A stretch of 64,000 nt of DNA from Paragonimus westermani (lineage: Eukaryota > Platyhelminthes > Trematoda > Plagiorchiida > Troglotrematidae), in the NCBI GenBank assembly GCA_008508345.1, contig QNGE01002697.1:13203-77202 (forward strand), given 5' to 3'. The notes beneath the pieces were generated by a model, which had not been told where the DNA came from, ran no database searches, and worked only from the letters and a program-made list of their open reading frames with translations. Both the position numbers and the translations under genes were made by a program. Positions 22,307 through 37,095 of the stretch are shown one piece after another (the first letter of the stretch is position 1; every line of letters begins with the position of its first letter).

Positions 22307-25300
22307 GTAAGTCGTGACTCATCCGTACTCACTCTGCTAGTTTGTTTACTTTGTTCGTGTTCTCAGGTTGTTTGATGTTGTGATCACTCTTTCCTCCTTA
22401 TTAAAATCTCATTGTATGCGTGTTTTGGATCTCGTGACTTTTGATCTAACCGTTTCATTTTGAACCAAGTCCCGCTTTTCTGTGAGGTCATTTACCTGGT
22501 CTGTCTGTGAAACGTCCTCTAATGTTTTGCTCTATACTAATTTTCAGATAGTTCTATAAAAGGATTCTACCTTGGGGATGTGTATAATTCTCTTGTTGAT
22601 CATCTCAGTGAGCTAATGAACATTTTGTTCGTGTCTTTTGATGATGAACTGCATGCACTAGCCGTGGCTTGTTGTATATTTCACTCTGTGTATGTGGGCG
22701 TATTCTCTTTTTCAAAATGTCCAAACACTTCAACTCACCGACTTACTTAGTGATACTACGGTATGGCGACATCGATGATGAAACTTGCTCGTCTACGCTA
22801 TCTGTAAGAGAGTCGAATTCGGTGGTTACTAGTTGTTACATTTTTGCCATCTGATTTCTCAGACCTCAACTGCTTTTAGTTGTTCACTTCTGACCGTTTT
22901 TTGCCATGCGGTACGGTGATTCTGCTTCAGTCGAATCCATAAGAAAACAATTACAGATGGTTCGTATGTACACCGTACTGAAGGGTTAATCCGATGTGCG
23001 TTCGTTCCGCCCTGTCTTGTTGGTCAAATCCTTAAATCCAAGAATTTCGTTATTCCTCTCAACCCGGTCATATCTGTTCCACTTCCTCAATCTGGGGGCT
23101 GTCATTTGAGTGCGATCCCATAAGAGTCCCTATTAAGATCTCATTTGTTTTGACATCAAAAACCGATTGTTTTGCATATGGTTCTACTTCATATACACCT
23201 CACAACCATGATTTTAGACCACCTAATGATTCACAGTTAGTTTTTCCATTATACTTCACAGTACCCATTTTTAGTGCTCAATAGAACAAGATCCTTTGTC
23301 ATGGTGAAGAATTATTCGATACCCGTTTATTCCTAATGGTTTACCGAAAAAAATCACAGAAGTGACTGCTATAGAACTTTAGGATAAGCACATATGTTTA
23401 TACCGCTTTCATCCTACAAACATCTGCGCACACGACGGTTGAGTCGATTGCGTGTTGGATAGGCAGTCAGGGGACATGAACGCATCTCGATGTAGGATAC
23501 AGCCCAAAGCGGGATGTGGACACCGTGCTTACTGTTCGCCAACCCAAAGATGGACAAGCATTGATCTTGGTCTTATACGGAAGCGGTCGGTAGGTTGTTT
23601 CTGACCCAACCACTCCACGAAGTGTTCGCGTTCAGCTGGTACGAAAAGGTGTTATATATGCTTTGGTGTTATTGTGTTCGAGTGTATGAGAGATCACCAA
23701 GCGATTTCAGAGTTCAAGGTCTCATCATGTGAATGATTGTAGAGGATGGTCACCCTCAGTTCGATGTGAGACGAGCACAGAGTTCTGTAGCTTAATGTAA
23801 CGCTTACGTTGAACCTTTCCACAAAATTGCAAAAAGGGCATTGACAAAAATTACCACTGCCCGTGTAAGCAAAAAATGGAAGACTCAGTTTTCGTCAGTT
23901 ATCAGCACATTGGACGTCATTCAGGATTATTGGGTATTCACGTCCTATAGGCGTAGTGAGAGTGTGAACTTGCATGGTGTGAGGCAGTTCCCATCGGACG
24001 GTCTAGATGACTGAGGATGGTGCTAGTATGGCCTTCAACTGTACTTGTCGCTTTAGTAGGAAGACTTGAAAGACGATCTGTGTTAGTGTGAGGCATATTT
24101 CGAGCAGTAGATGAATGAGTTATCTGTTCCAGATGGTGAGCAAAATATCCCTTTTTTATGCTGGTCCACTGTATAACTTTCTACTGATGTTTATCGTGCC
24201 ATATGCTGGGAAAAACATGATCTTCCAGCAAGCTAGCGCACCAATACCCACGTTTTACGTTGCAGGAATGTGGTTCCTTCTTAGAGTATGTATTAGACTG
24301 TTTAGCCTGTAGTTCCTATCTGGAAGCGATTGAGAATCTCTGAAGTGTATTCTTTCGACACACCAGAGTGTTAAGGTTGTATGACAAAGTTGAGACTTGT
24401 CCAAAGCCGACAATGAACTAATTTAAGCTAAACCTCATTGTGATCTACTTGTGAAGAATATGCCCAACTGATATATGACGATATATGACGATCTCTTCAT
24501 TCGACTACACCAAAGTAATTGTATAGTTTCGTCATATTCGCTTGACCTCCTTTGCTAGGTCATTGCGAATAAAGAAATATTTTAACTGTTTCGACATCTA
24601 GTGATCCTGATTGATTCTATACAAAACTCAGCATTCTGCAAAGTACAATTGCAAAGCTACCCGTACAATATTAGGTGGCCTTGTAACTTTGTCACGTGTT
24701 TGCTGATTAATGGGCGATATGATGTTGAAGTTTTCCTTCTGTGTTTGATACTTTTGTAACAGCTGCCCCCTACAGTCTTGAATAATCACATAGGTTCGCT
24801 CGTATTCATTCCAGTATCTTCCTTAATATTCAAGTTGTTATCCCTTGTCAGTATATATCTGTGCATCACAACAAGCACACGTGTTTATCCGATTTTAAGC
24901 CACTTGTTAATGTAAATCCCACTGTTTAAAAGGACTACTGAGATGAACTTTTCCCGTCGACTTGTATGTCGAACCTTCATCGACTTATGTTCAGTCTGTT
25001 CCTGTGCTAATCACACCATCTGGCCTTTATATACCCTCTGCTGGGCCTGTTCTGTAGTTCTTTCGGATGTTTGTTTTAAAGAGGTCTCTTGCTGGAACGT
25101 CAAAATCTCTGCGTTTCAGATATGTTCATCACAACCATGGGAATAAAAACATGTGAGTGAACAAATATTTTCAATAATTCATCTTCACCTGTTTACTGCT
25201 ATAAGAGGCGCATCAGAGTTTGAAAGTAACGTGCCAGTTGTTGGCTTGAGACGATGGCTCGTATTCACTACTTTCCGTTGAGTAGCCTGGCAGTTTCCGA

Positions 25301-27991
25301 GGTATTCCTGTCATTTCCAAAAGGGAACCTGATCGGTTTGCTTTACTCGTGTTATCATGTATGGTCTAGCGCCACCACATTTATGCAAGGATGATCCTAT
25401 AACTAAGTTCATGCCAGCGCTTATGAAAAGACCTTCTGTCATCAGACACATCACTAGTTCGGATCGTATCTGGCCAACCAGTACAGTCGTACAAGTTTCC
25501 TTTGAAATGATCGTGTTAGGGCTTTGCACGCCAGTTAAGTAAACCATCAAATCTGTGATTATTTGTTCACGTCATGTCCACAGGCCAATCGGGATTGACG
25601 ACATTCCAAAAGCTCATCTTTGTGTCATTACGTAACACATGCTCACAACACCCATGAAAAGAGTGTGCGTATATCTGCAGTGTGTACGTACATATGTCTG
25701 CGCGTTCCGTCAGCTTCTATTTTTGAAGGCAGAAGCGTTTGTTTTGAAGCGGTCGCTTCGTTCCTCCCTCAGATAATGACATGAGTCTGATTAGTCAACA
25801 GATCACCAGGTCGACGTGCCTATGTGAATTGTCGAGATCAAAACGGTTGTCTGTTCTCATCCCTGTCCGTGTTCAACAAGTGCCCGAACGGGTTTGTCAG
25901 CTACCACTTTTAGGGTAATGAAAATGAAAGGTTATTCAGTTTTTGCGTGTCCTATTAGGACAGATTTCCGCGTTCGTTTAACGATGCGTCATTTATAGAC
26001 CGTGTGGTAGGTAACAGTGAAGGACAAACCGTTTAAGCGAGAAAATGTTTTACAAAATTAAGACGAACCATTCGAACGTCTCACTGAAAGAGAGTTCGTT
26101 AAGTGAAATTGGTTACTTGATCAACGGTAGCTTGAAATATCAACTACGGATTGACGGAATAGTAAACAGCCAAAGAATCGGTAGGCAATCTTTTGCCAGC
26201 AAGTTTTTTTCTTGTGCAGTTTTGGTCGTAGGCGTTATGGTTCTAGAACTCCATGCAAAATGAGCAGTGAAGATTACCGTGTTGATGCTATTCGTTGTCT
26301 GAGAATGGTTGATCGCAACATTATATTCATTTGTAGATTTGCGTGTACCTTCTTTCATCAATCCCGGAAAGACCGAACTTCAGTAATATAAAAACATTAG
26401 ATTCATGGGACGTTTTTATTTTTACAAGCAAACGGTGATTTGGTTAGAACGGCTCAAAGATGTGCGCTGCTTACCGGTTGACGCTCTTCAGTGCCAAATG
26501 ACCAATAACACGCAGCAAGTGTAAGATAGCAAATCACCACGGCCCTGCTGGCTCCTCGAAATGTTCGGCCGCATTGACGGGAATTGGTTGTAAAGACTAA
26601 GGTAATTTCCTTGTTGGGATCTGTTGGTGCTTGATACACTCATCAGTTGATGAAACTTGCAGTTAACCGTCACTGATGTGACATGTCACGAGAACAGTTC
26701 ATTAAAGCCTGTCTGCTCTGGAGGTACGTGTCGCCAGGTAAATTTGAAACAAAGTGGACGTCACACTGATTAGTAATCGTTAGCTCCGAGGTTCGTCGTT
26801 TGACAGATGTGATATCCATACACCATAGCGCGTAGTTTGCATTTTCACAAGCGTATCAAGTTGACGTGCATGAAACAGTTCCGTACCCACCTTGGCATTA
26901 TCTCCATCGATTTTTACTTCGTAAGGTTCATTTTTTGTAATCATTCATGGGTATTTCGAACACCACATTTACTGCATGTTTCCCTACTTGAAACAAAGTG
27001 GAATCAATCATAATCATGAAGCGCGAGAAAGAGCGTGAACTAATTACGAAAACTCATTGTTGTTGCTATCCCAACTGTCTTGCACAGCTCTGCGATTTGG
27101 TGAAGGTTATTCACCTGGTGGTAAATGCTGGATGCATTTTGCCACTTTGAAACGATTGAGCTGGGCATGCCAGTCGATTTCTACCCAAAAACAGTGATCG
27201 ATCCTTCGTTGTTATAGGTTCAACTATGCCACTCGGAGTATAGCTCCCGGAGCAAGAGAAGAGGGAAGGTGTTGGCCTGTGATAATGTAGTATTAGTTTT
27301 CACATGTCTGCAAAAAAATACTTTGTAGACTGAAAGTTGTCAAGGCCAATAAAAAATCCGAAGCTCTCTAGTTGACTTGCGTACTCTCTTAATGTTGTTG
27401 AGATCCGCGAAGGCCGTGAGCGTTGTTCGCATTGTGTTTTTTTGTAAATCTCGGATTGCCTTGAATTCTGCCTACGAGCTTGACTTGTGTTACACGAATA
27501 TCGTATCAGTCGATGTCCAGTTTTTCGCGTTTTCTTTCATGCTTTCGTAAAGGCGTGAAACTAAACCTCGCACAACCGTTCTCTACTGACTGAACTGCAT
27601 GAAACATGTGTATCCGGTAGATTTCGGGTTCTTTGTTCAAAGGTTGAACAGATGATCTTTTAATAATCGAGGTCCGCATATGCCCCTAACAGCTAACTGT
27701 CTCGTTTGTGGTATGAAAACAAACGATTTAAAATATTTTGAAATAGTAATCTCAAAGTTCTCTCGCGTGATAATGTGATTATGTATCTATCATAATTTCC
27801 GCTTGAGATTTTTCTTGCCTACATTAAATCTCCTGCTTCACGACATCTTAGACATTTTGTGTGCACTCTCAGTTTTCAGTCAGTTCCTTTATTGACCGAT
27901 TGTCTAGCAACCAGCCTCGTTTCTGACGCTTTAACTGACGTTGTTTATTTGTTTCTCATTGACTTCATCGTTCTATATTCGGTTTGCTCAG
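22307..27991 (+). other. 5.7-kb intron of the MBOAT gene
   Basis: It runs from the GTAAGT donor at 22307 to a TTTGCTCAG acceptor at 27991 and joins two phase-0 exons. Inside I see no confident gene or mobile element. Opposite-strand frames overlap at 25311-25550 without a recognisable family. Small direct repeats such as TATATGACGA occur near 24475-24490. Confidence 0.8.
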
Positions 27992-28675
27992 AACTGGCCG
28001 GTGTTTCGCCGCATTCTGTACTGTACGATCTCTCTGTTTCTGGTCCGTCAAAAATACTACTTCGCCTGGGGTCTTGCTGAGGTGGGTGGTATCAGCGCTG
28101 GTGTTGGCTTCACTCGGTACTGTCCAACCGATGGACGACCCATGTACGAGCACGTGCGCAACTTCGATTTGCGTCAAATCGAGGCGGCTCTCAGTCTAAA
28201 AAATGTGATTGATTCGTGGAACATATCCACTGCACGATGGCTTCGGGAAGTGTTCTACGATCGTCTGCCCCATTCTATACGTACTCTACCTGTGTTTATC
28301 ATCAGTGCATTCTGGCATGGGTTCTATCCGGGCTATTATCTTATGTTTCTCACGTTTGCCTTGTTCACATTTGTCTCACGCATGTGGCGACGAAAAATGC
28401 GCACCTTCTGTCGCCAAGCCCCTTGGACTGCGCATATCTACGATCTGTTCACTATGGTACTTACCAATCTAGCTATTAACTATGCCCAGGCTCCGTTCCA
28501 CTTGCTGGATTTATCTGCCTCACTTACGTGTTGGCAGACATTTTACTTCCTGCCCCATTCCCTCTGTCTACTACTTCAGTTTGGCCACTTGATCCAGCCT
28601 CGTCTAATTCGGTCAGTTCGTTCTGCGAGACGTCAACAGATTGCTCTTGGTCATGGACGCATGGTAGGCGGTTAA
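27992..28675 (+). CDS. MBOAT2: MBOAT1/2-type lysophospholipid acyltransferase, coding exon 2
   Basis: This exon encodes residues 371-597 and the stop TAA at 28673-28675. It carries the catalytic half: FLVRQKYYFAWGLAE, the conserved Asn in DSWNISTARWL (about residue 447) and the active-site His in SAFWHGFYPGYY (about residue 479). Both equivalents are invariant in vertebrate MBOAT1/2. Further membrane segments follow (LMFLTFALFTFVSRMW, and YDLFTMVLTNLAINYAQAPF), then a short basic tail. Joining 22306 to 27992 keeps phase 0 and yields 597 residues against about 500-520 in vertebrates; the extra length is the N-terminal extension and the exon 1 insert. Codons just upstream of 27992 are also open but lie in the intron, as the family alignment resumes at NWPVFRRILY. 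Confidence 0.94.
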   Translation, partial: NWPVFRRILYCTISLFLVRQKYYFAWGLAEVGGISAGVGFTRYCPTDGRPMYEHVRNFDLRQIEAALSLKNVIDSWNISTARWLREVFYDRLPHSIRTLPVFIISAFWHGFYPGYYLMFLTFALFTFVSRMWRRKMRTFCRQAPWTAHIYDLFTMVLTNLAINYAQAPFHLLDLSASLTCWQTFYFLPHSLCLLLQFGHLIQPRLIRSVRSARRQQIALGHGRMVGG

Positions 28676-31600
28676 GTTCGCTTATCACAGTGGCTCCGTG
28701 AGCTTGATTTTCTGTTAATCCTGTTTGTATTGAACATAGTGTCCTCTGCGTCCACATCGATTTACTTTCTGCCTATGTAAAACCCATCTGAAGCCCTCTG
28801 GCACCACGGTCAGTACACTTCTGCTTTCTCAGTTTTCTTCGTTACAAATTGTTTTCTTTCTGCAGATAGTGACTAGAGGGTTCAGTCATAGTCCTCTCTC
28901 TCCCCACCTCATTCTTTTGGATCCAACTATGCTTTGGTGCATTTCCGTTTTATTTTTTGTTCATACGTGAAGTGTTCGCTTGTGTACCGTCCCGGTCTTT
29001 TCGTAATCTCATCTACTCAGTCATTATTCTCTTCATATGACTGAAAACGGATCAACATGCAGAAGCAATGCTCATTTATTCCCTTGCTTTTTCCTTCTGA
29101 TCCCCTCCTTTTTCTTGAAATCCAATCGTGTTTCTGTGTGCTTTCAGCTCACAGCTCCGCCGGTCCACTGAGCATCCTTAGGTGCTTCAAACTGTATGAC
29201 ATCTTTTATGGTTCTGTTCTGTTGTACAACACGTCTAAACAATTGTATTCCCATTGTATCATAGAATTTTATAGTATTATCTGCCTGTTGGTTGTACACT
29301 GATTGTCCTCGTTTTCTTGTGTCCTCTTTTTGATGCGGACCGAAATCTGGTGATTGTAGACTGCGATATCAATTGTTTCTATAGTAAAACTACATACTTT
29401 TTGGTGTTCATTCCACCAACTTTTCCGTAATTACGTTGAATATGAAAAACTCGGGCGGCACACAGCGAGTTTGTTCAGTGAATCGGTACCGGTGACACAT
29501 GCTTCAACCGTACGAAAATCGTATACCTCGTTTGGCTGTAGTAACATCCCGGATCCGTAGACGTGTAAATGGAAATTTCGTATATGAGAAACATCGTTTC
29601 TCGTTGGATTGCTCTCCAAAGCGTTTTTTGTGTGTTCCCCTTCGATCGCTTCGTTACCTCACTACGCAGCTACATCTAGCTAGTATGGTTCGATCGTCCA
29701 CCCCACTGATTCATAGCTAAGACGTTTGAATTCGAACCGGTTGAACAGCACTTACATATTCATTCGCATCTCGCGCTTTCTGGAAACACTAGTTAGCTGG
29801 TTAGCTTTTGCTAGGCCTCAATACCATATATCTGCACCCAGAGCGAGTATTTATTCTGTTAGGGTATGTTGGCCATTGTATCATTGACTCTTCACAATAG
29901 GTATGAGAACTGTCGCACCATAGTTCATAATTGGTGCTAAGGTTGTCCAATAGTCTGGAGAGAAATCGTTAGATTTTCTGTGAATTTTGAACAACTCCCT
30001 TATCAGGATGTTCGCTAAATGTTGGAAAAATGTTTGGACTAAATTTTCGATACCTACGCCGCGAGCCGTTCGTAGCCGTGTGAATTGCATCAATGACAGT
30101 TTGGTGAATCAGCTGTTCTATTGAATTTGCCGCAGTTGCGCTTGACCTATTATTTTGACATTTGATATGACGGCGGCTATAGAAGTCATTTTTATGATAA
30201 ATAATGCTATCCTCCAGTCGAAATGTGGTTAGTGCCCAGTTTTCCGACGAAACAAGTTTGTAACAGCTTCAGTTTACTTTCTTTAGTCTTACAAAGTGAC
30301 TTAAACCAGTCAAACATACCGCCATGTCTGCTTGAAGTGAATACGGTAAAGGATTATTAATTTGTTTACATAAAGAGAAGCGCTGCTCAAAAATGTTGAG
30401 CACCCAAGTACCAAATGATTTGTATTTATCTGTTCCCGATGACTGTGGAGAGTCATGTGAGGTGGATGTCGTTAGACCGCTCGGAGCTAAACAGGAGCGA
30501 TCGGAACATTCTGGGCTCAAATCCGGTAACGGTAGTAGTGGTCATATCGTTTTTGATTGGGGCCACTGTTTGTTAAACGACCTGTATGATCTTCAGACAC
30601 TGGGTCACGAATACATCAAAATTCAATCCAACGCCTAGACTTTCCAACTTTTACCACGCATGAAACTTTTCACTGTAGTCATGTTCTGCTGTTTCGTTTG
30701 CGGCAGAAACTACGCCTCCCACCGGAACAAGATAGGCTATCTCTCCTGACCTTACTCACTTCCTTCATTCAGCCGTTTTGCTCGACAGATGCGCCGTTGT
30801 CGGCACACGCTTCAACGTTGGTCGGAGTTCTTTCGAACTGCGGCACCTTAATACAACGTACAGTCGACCAGCAACACGTCACGTGAGATGTGTCTAGTGC
30901 TGTAGGTCGTTCACCAAGATTCATAGCTCCGATGAATTGAGTGAACTCGTTTTAGCTGTTCGCTGTGTCATCTGTAACTTTTATTGATATCCATCGATGT
31001 GTTTGACGAGATATTGTGTTATCACCGCTCATCTAGCATATGGCTGTGGCTTCTCTGAAACCATGGTGCAGTGGGGTGTTCAGCGTCAGCTAAGTCAAAA
31101 TACTACGGATAAAATGTGGGGTATGTGTCATTCTGGCCCATTCTCATTTATGACGAACAATCTACTTTATATTTGGCTCAGTATACTTTCGCATTCCTGC
31201 TCTTTGGGGATTTGGAAACTGAATCTTCATTACTTCTAGTCCTGGTGCTTCCTATCTTATGTTTCAACCGGTGATTGTGGTTACAACTATTGCACCTAGG
31301 CTAAGCTGAACAATTTGACGGCAGTGTCGGACAGTTGATCAATCTGTGGAACTTTCCAACCAGATCAGCTTTTAAATGTGATTTTGCGGTACTTACGTTG
31401 ATTTGTTCCGAACTAACTTGGTCCCAACTACAGACCGTTTCGGTGGACGTAGTGTTTCTTTGGCTGGTCACAGTTTTTTCCTAAATTAACACCAGCTTCT
31501 ACTTTTGTTATGATCATCTCATGGTTTTCTTTTCATAACGACACGCTTCTAATATCTTTTCGTGTTATAGTAGTACCTTCGTGATACGCAGTGGTTGTTC

Positions 31601-34600
31601 TGATTATCCGTACAGAATGTGTACGTTTAGTTGACTTGCTAGCCAGTGATCGAAAAAATATTTGTGAACCATGCTGTGCCTAAGCGTCTGCTACGCTGAC
31701 CACGCTTTGCGCAGGCGTGAGCGCATCTGACGATCGATTGGCATTAATGTTCTGTCTGAACATTGATGGATCAAACGGCAACACTAGCTGTAGATGGCGC
31801 TAAGACGCCATCGGTTCACATGTTACTTTTCAGAACTGAGTCACTTTGACAACTGCTTGCTTTCAACCAATACTCCATACTTCGCCGGTTTGTTCATGTG
31901 CTGCGTTGCATGTGTAAGTTGTGGTTTATGTTGAACAGGATAGGTTGATGTTTCAGGCGGCCTTCGGCAGAATACCATTGAGTTTCTCTTCAGGAGAGGT
32001 GTTTAGTAATGGCATTCATTGATCTCTAGGCGGTCTGGTTTAAACGAATGAGGGGATGTGTCATCAGTAGTTGAAAGTTAAACTTGTATACTTTCGTCCA
32101 TTATGGAAAACCCAGTTGCAACTATAAATCGAGCTATTCCTGATTTAAGCCATGATTTATGGTCAGTCACCTCTGTGTTCTCCGTGGATAACGATAGGTA
32201 TAAATTAGATGCTTTGGAAGCTGTAATGACGATTAGTATTGTGGATGTTGTGCACTGATTGGCGTGACGCATGGAACTATTTCGTGTAGTGCGTTCTGTC
32301 GTTGAACGGGCATATATTTTACTGTAACCTGTGTGTTTGTTCCGCTTGCCGAAACGTCGGCCTCAAAGATCATTGCCACACGCTGTTGGCTCGTCGCCGT
32401 AAGTCCGAATTCAAAGATGTGCATCTTGAAACCACATGTAGGCTGCGTGCCCACTATGGATGGCATTAATCGATAGGTGCTGCGGATGGCACATGCACAT
32501 CCAGCAAATCACTGTAGTTGCCAGTGCTAGGTCGGTTTTATTGATTCTCGTTCATACGATTCCGATTAAATAACCGACCATGCGCTATGGTTCTGTCGAC
32601 CGCTTGCTATCTGTTGATTATGGGAGCTGCTGTGAGGGTCAGTCAACCAACAGATTTCATGAATTCTTGTCTTATTCACCTGCGGTCAGTGTGCTGTTCA
32701 TACTGAGGTTTAGCAAAAATTCTAGCTGTACCATCTGGCATCCTAAACACTAGTCAAGTAGTTTGAAATTGTTTCAGTAGCATCTATTAGGATAACACAA
32801 TCATTTCAAAATGAGGGAAAGGGTCGATAATATATTGCATGTGAAATATGAAATAAGGGTTTGTATCTGTGTCACGAATTAAGAGTAGTGATGTACAAGA
32901 AAGTCTGTATAGAAGATATCGAAAGCCTTTGGAATACTTAAACAGTAAAATTGGGTAAAACAAATTCCACCTATCTCCAGTTTATCCGTGTTAACATTCA
33001 GAGGCGGAGTAAACTGATATATTTTCATTAGCCGTTGGTAACAAATCGGTAACGGTGTGTGGTCATCAAACAACATTTCCTCCTGGTTTCTCACATGTGA
33101 AGAGACCACAACAATCCGTGGATGTTTTATTCAACAGTTGAAATGACTGCACACGCTGGATAAGAAAATGTACGGCATACTAGCGATAAGTGAATTTGTT
33201 TTAAAGTTAAACAAGTCAACATTGTCGGGAAGTAGTTATTTTTTGCTTGCGTGCGTTCGGTTGATGGAAGACGGAAGTCTGGTTCAATGAATTATTCTCA
33301 AGGCAACCTGAAACAAATACAAGGAGGGGGTCAGTGTCTCATGTTATCACCCCGTTTGTCAAAAAGAAATCTATGCTTAACCTTACTTGTGTAGCAAGTG
33401 AAACAGCGGCGGTGACAGGTTCTTATCGCGAATTTATCGATCTATGCAGGAACCTGTGCCTAATGCGTGTGTAGTTCACGGAGGACAACTTGTAACCAAA
33501 AGTCATAGTGCTCGAACTCACGCATCACTTAAAATGACAAATCTTGTCATTAGCGAGATAAAATCTCACACCCTGTGTTTACAACTACGTCAGGGGATTA
33601 ACCTTGATAAGGTCAAAGAATTCCAACTTTTGTTATTGCATATAAACGTACGGTTGCTCTTGAAAGGAATATACTTAAATCGCTTTTAAGCAGAATTCCC
33701 ACAGGAATAGAATGCTTTGCTCACCAATGAATGAAAAAGCCAGCAATCACGGTATTGCTTACCTGTCAGTGTAAGCAAATTAGTTTGCAACTGCATGAAA
33801 GTCTTATGGAACTCAACGTAATTAATCGGCGCTACTTTTTGTGTATGTCGGCCACTTAGACTACAACATCGGAACAAATACAATTTCCCAGCTCCAGATC
33901 GTTTGATTAACAAAGCAGAACACCAGGTGTTGATGTTGCAGTCCAGAGTTCAGATCTAAGTGAGTGGTATTAAGACTCACTGATAAGGTCTGAAGGTCTG
34001 CTGAGTGCCCATGCTCCAAGTCACGTGACAACTAATCACAGACACTTGTAGTGAATAGGGAGAGATCCTATTACAATATTATATTAAGCTGAAGTTTGTT
34101 ACAAACTGGGGTTCTGATTGTACGTGGGTTTTAAGGTCTCCAATTCAAATTCGACCATCATTTCAGTTGTGTAGGTTCAACAGGTCTAACGTTCACTCAC
34201 TGCAATACCATTCATTTTACATCATTATACCGATCACTAATCAAAAATGCGATGGATTTAATGCACTGGTAATGAACCACATACATTAAAAGCCAATCTA
34301 GTTTCTGCTCAGTTTTAATTAGTCCTGTATATGCTATCAAACTCGAACTCATTAGATATGCAACAACCCAAGTATAGCTCATCTCTACAATCCTTTCTGA
34401 AATTCGGTGATGTGGAGGGAAACCATTAGGTATCACTGAAGTCGTGATATTTTCGACGAATGTATGTGAGATACCAGTTCAACTAAGACAGTATGAAACC
34501 CAGTTGATGAAACATACGAGCTAAAGTATCTGTGACGTTATCTTGTTTACATGATGAGCGTCAGCTTGGTGATCAGAAGTGCAACATAACTGGTGCATGC

Positions 34601-36709
34601 TCTGTAGGATACGATGTTCTTTGACATTAACTATATCGTACTGAACATCTGGGTGCTCAATTCAAAACAGGGGATACTGGTACTACGAGGCATTTGTGGG
34701 GTATTATGACCAACAGTGAAATCCATTTGCACATAATCAAGTAAACTTCAAAGAAGTTTGTAGAAAAATTTCGTACCATGTCGCTTGTTTTTCATAATTA
34801 TTTACAAAGATCAAAAATTAACTTTCAACCGAGGTGTAATGGTGTGATACAGTGTAGTCATATTACTTGTTCCCACTTGCCTGTGCAAGAGTATCTATTC
34901 TATAACATAATATCGGCTTCCGGTGGTTAGCCCGGTTTCCTAGTTTTGTTGCTCTGGACTACATAAATAGAATACCGGATGACGATATTAATCTACGTTT
35001 TGGGCACTTGGATTGGCACGTTCTTGAGATTTGAAGGTCTTACAATCCACATCTCGGTCAATGGAAAATCTTTTATCCATATCGTTGTAATAGAGAGCAT
35101 GATAATGTAGAAACTAATATTTTCTCTACTGGTTATCTCAGACGTGTTGGAATCTGTAAATCAACTCATGAAAGAGTGTGTAGAAGCTTAATCTGCTGTA
35201 AGATCGACAGTTCGCCGAGTTCTCCTAACTAATGAAGGGCCAATACTATGAAACTTGTGAGCTCCCATTGAATTTCTTCCGTTGCACACTTAGTGTCTAC
35301 TACACCTTACGTTGTAGAATTATAATGCCACCTAAAATATTGAGACAGACTGACTTTTTGTATGTTGTTTACAACTGCACTGATCTGCGTATCCCATTGA
35401 GTCTGAGAGGAGAGACAGAAATAGCAAGCAATTGAGTTGTCAATCACAAATTTCAACATCTGTTGGTTCTATGGTTGAATATGTGGCCAAAGTTAATCAG
35501 GTAGAGATATCTGATGAATGATGAATTTTTACCATTTCACGTACTGCCTACGCCACCGTATATTGTAAAGAATTGATCCTATTAAAAAAAACATCGGATG
35601 GAAACCCAAGTCAGAAAATCACACGATGTATTTTGATTACAGACAGCATCTTGTGAATTCTATCCAGCAGAGTAGGAAAGGTTTAGGACTGACTTCATGG
35701 TTTCTCAACGACAAATTTATCAGTACTGGATTTTAGTGCATTCGTCCCACTTCTGTCACAACCTCGAACGAGACTTCACGTACCTGATTGCAGAAGTCTG
35801 GGACTTATTCTCATTAGCATTCAACGTATTGTTGGTAAATTAATACAGTGGTGCCATACTCTTCCACTGCAATGTACTCTGAACATATCTGTAACCCTCT
35901 ACAAGCCATCGCTAACCACCGTGTTGTTAATTATTATTGTTCTATGTTCACGTAACACACGTGAGGCGAAAAAACCGATGGTATGGTCCATAGGTTCATC
36001 AGAGGACCAACTAATTACTTTGGGAACCATCGATTTAGTTGGTCGACACGCATAGTTTGTACCTTGACCTAGCGGTAAATCACCGTGATTACCAGTGAAC
36101 AAGATGAATGAATGCCGTATGACACTTGTATGACCATCAGCTCAGCTACAAAGGGCAGTCACAAAGTGGAGGCGTCTTACATCCAGGTCGATTAGCTTAC
36201 CGAAATTGTGCATATAGAAAACCCATTACATTGAAAAAACGAATGGCCAACCACTGTAGTGGTCCACCATGTAGAGTCTGTTCCATTTTGCCTTTTTGTT
36301 ACGTGCTATTCTGCATACCTGTTATGTTCACTGTACATATTAACTACTTGTCTATTGTTTGAATCAATACACCCTTCATCCTTGCACGTTTCGCCTTCTG
36401 CTTTCACGCGGTCGTGCTTATCGTGGGCTAACCGTGGCAACGTTCATTTAGCTCGCTGGAGGAACCGAATCCGTTGTTACAAAGGGGAGAATCTTCTTGC
36501 AATACGCAGCAGACTTAGTGTAGTGGAATCTATTGTGGTCAGCTATTGTGAGTCCTTGTATTGCCTTGTAGTGCTGTTGCCCCAACTCTTTGTTCCACTA
36601 TGACCATCACCACCACCACAATTTGGTGAAATGTTTTGAAAACGTTTATAAATGAAGAGATTTTGTTTGGAAACACTTTTTGGTAATCGTTACGCTTGTT
36701 GATGATCTG
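28676..36709. other. Eight kilobases of unassigned DNA
   Basis: No gene is recognised. The frame at 30393-30638 (acidic, 81 codons) lies next to a possible donor (CCG/GTAACG near 30523), but nothing supports a family. A CGAAACGTCGGC motif at about 32350 resembles a hammerhead 3' half without a matching CUGAUGA partner. 36601-36616 has a short ACCATCACCACCACC run that could be the tail of an unknown retroelement. Confidence 0.3.
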
Positions 36710-36815
36710 TTGCGCAGAAGATTATTCTCAGTGAAACTGAACGCTTACTTTTGGTGCTTTATTGCGCAGAACAGTATTCTCAGTGGAACTGAACGCTTAC
36801 TTTTGAACTGACACT
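36710..36815 (+). repeat. Imperfect tandem duplication, period 52 bases
   Basis: TTGCGCAGAA begins at 36710 and again at 36762. Each copy continues with ATTCTCAGTG and ACTGAACGCTTACTTTTG, with a few substitutions between them. Two units only. Confidence 0.8.
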
Positions 36816-37025
36816 AGGTGGCAGTATAGGTCAGGACATATCATTTACTAGTTACCCCATTATCAAAACTAACAGTTTGATCGATCAGGATATCCAACTA
36901 CTCGGACAATACAAAAGCGGGTTTTAAAAATGTAACGAGCACCACTGGTCCGATCATGTTCACCGGATGGCTGTGTAATTGTATTCTCACCTCTTTCCTT
37001 ATGGTTTATCCGTAACCATCAACAT

Positions 37026-37095
37026 TTGAAAGGTACAGGTTTCGAACATGTGACTTTGTGATAAGACTCAGTAACGCTAGTCCCCTCTACTACAC
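37026..37095 (-). repeat. tRNA-like (pol III promoter) SINE fragment, weak
   Basis: On the minus strand, GTTCGAAACC near 37038-37047 is B-box-like. A GACTAGCGTTACTGAG stretch upstream resembles a poor A box and shares GTTACTGAG with the fragment at 4165-4235. No full tRNA fold is seen. Confidence 0.28.

Noticed and set aside
27941..27991. Extending MBOAT exon 2 upstream to 27941
   Set aside because: The bases are open but T-rich, end in a good acceptor (TTTGCTCAG) and do not match the family; joining at 27992 restores the alignment in phase 0.
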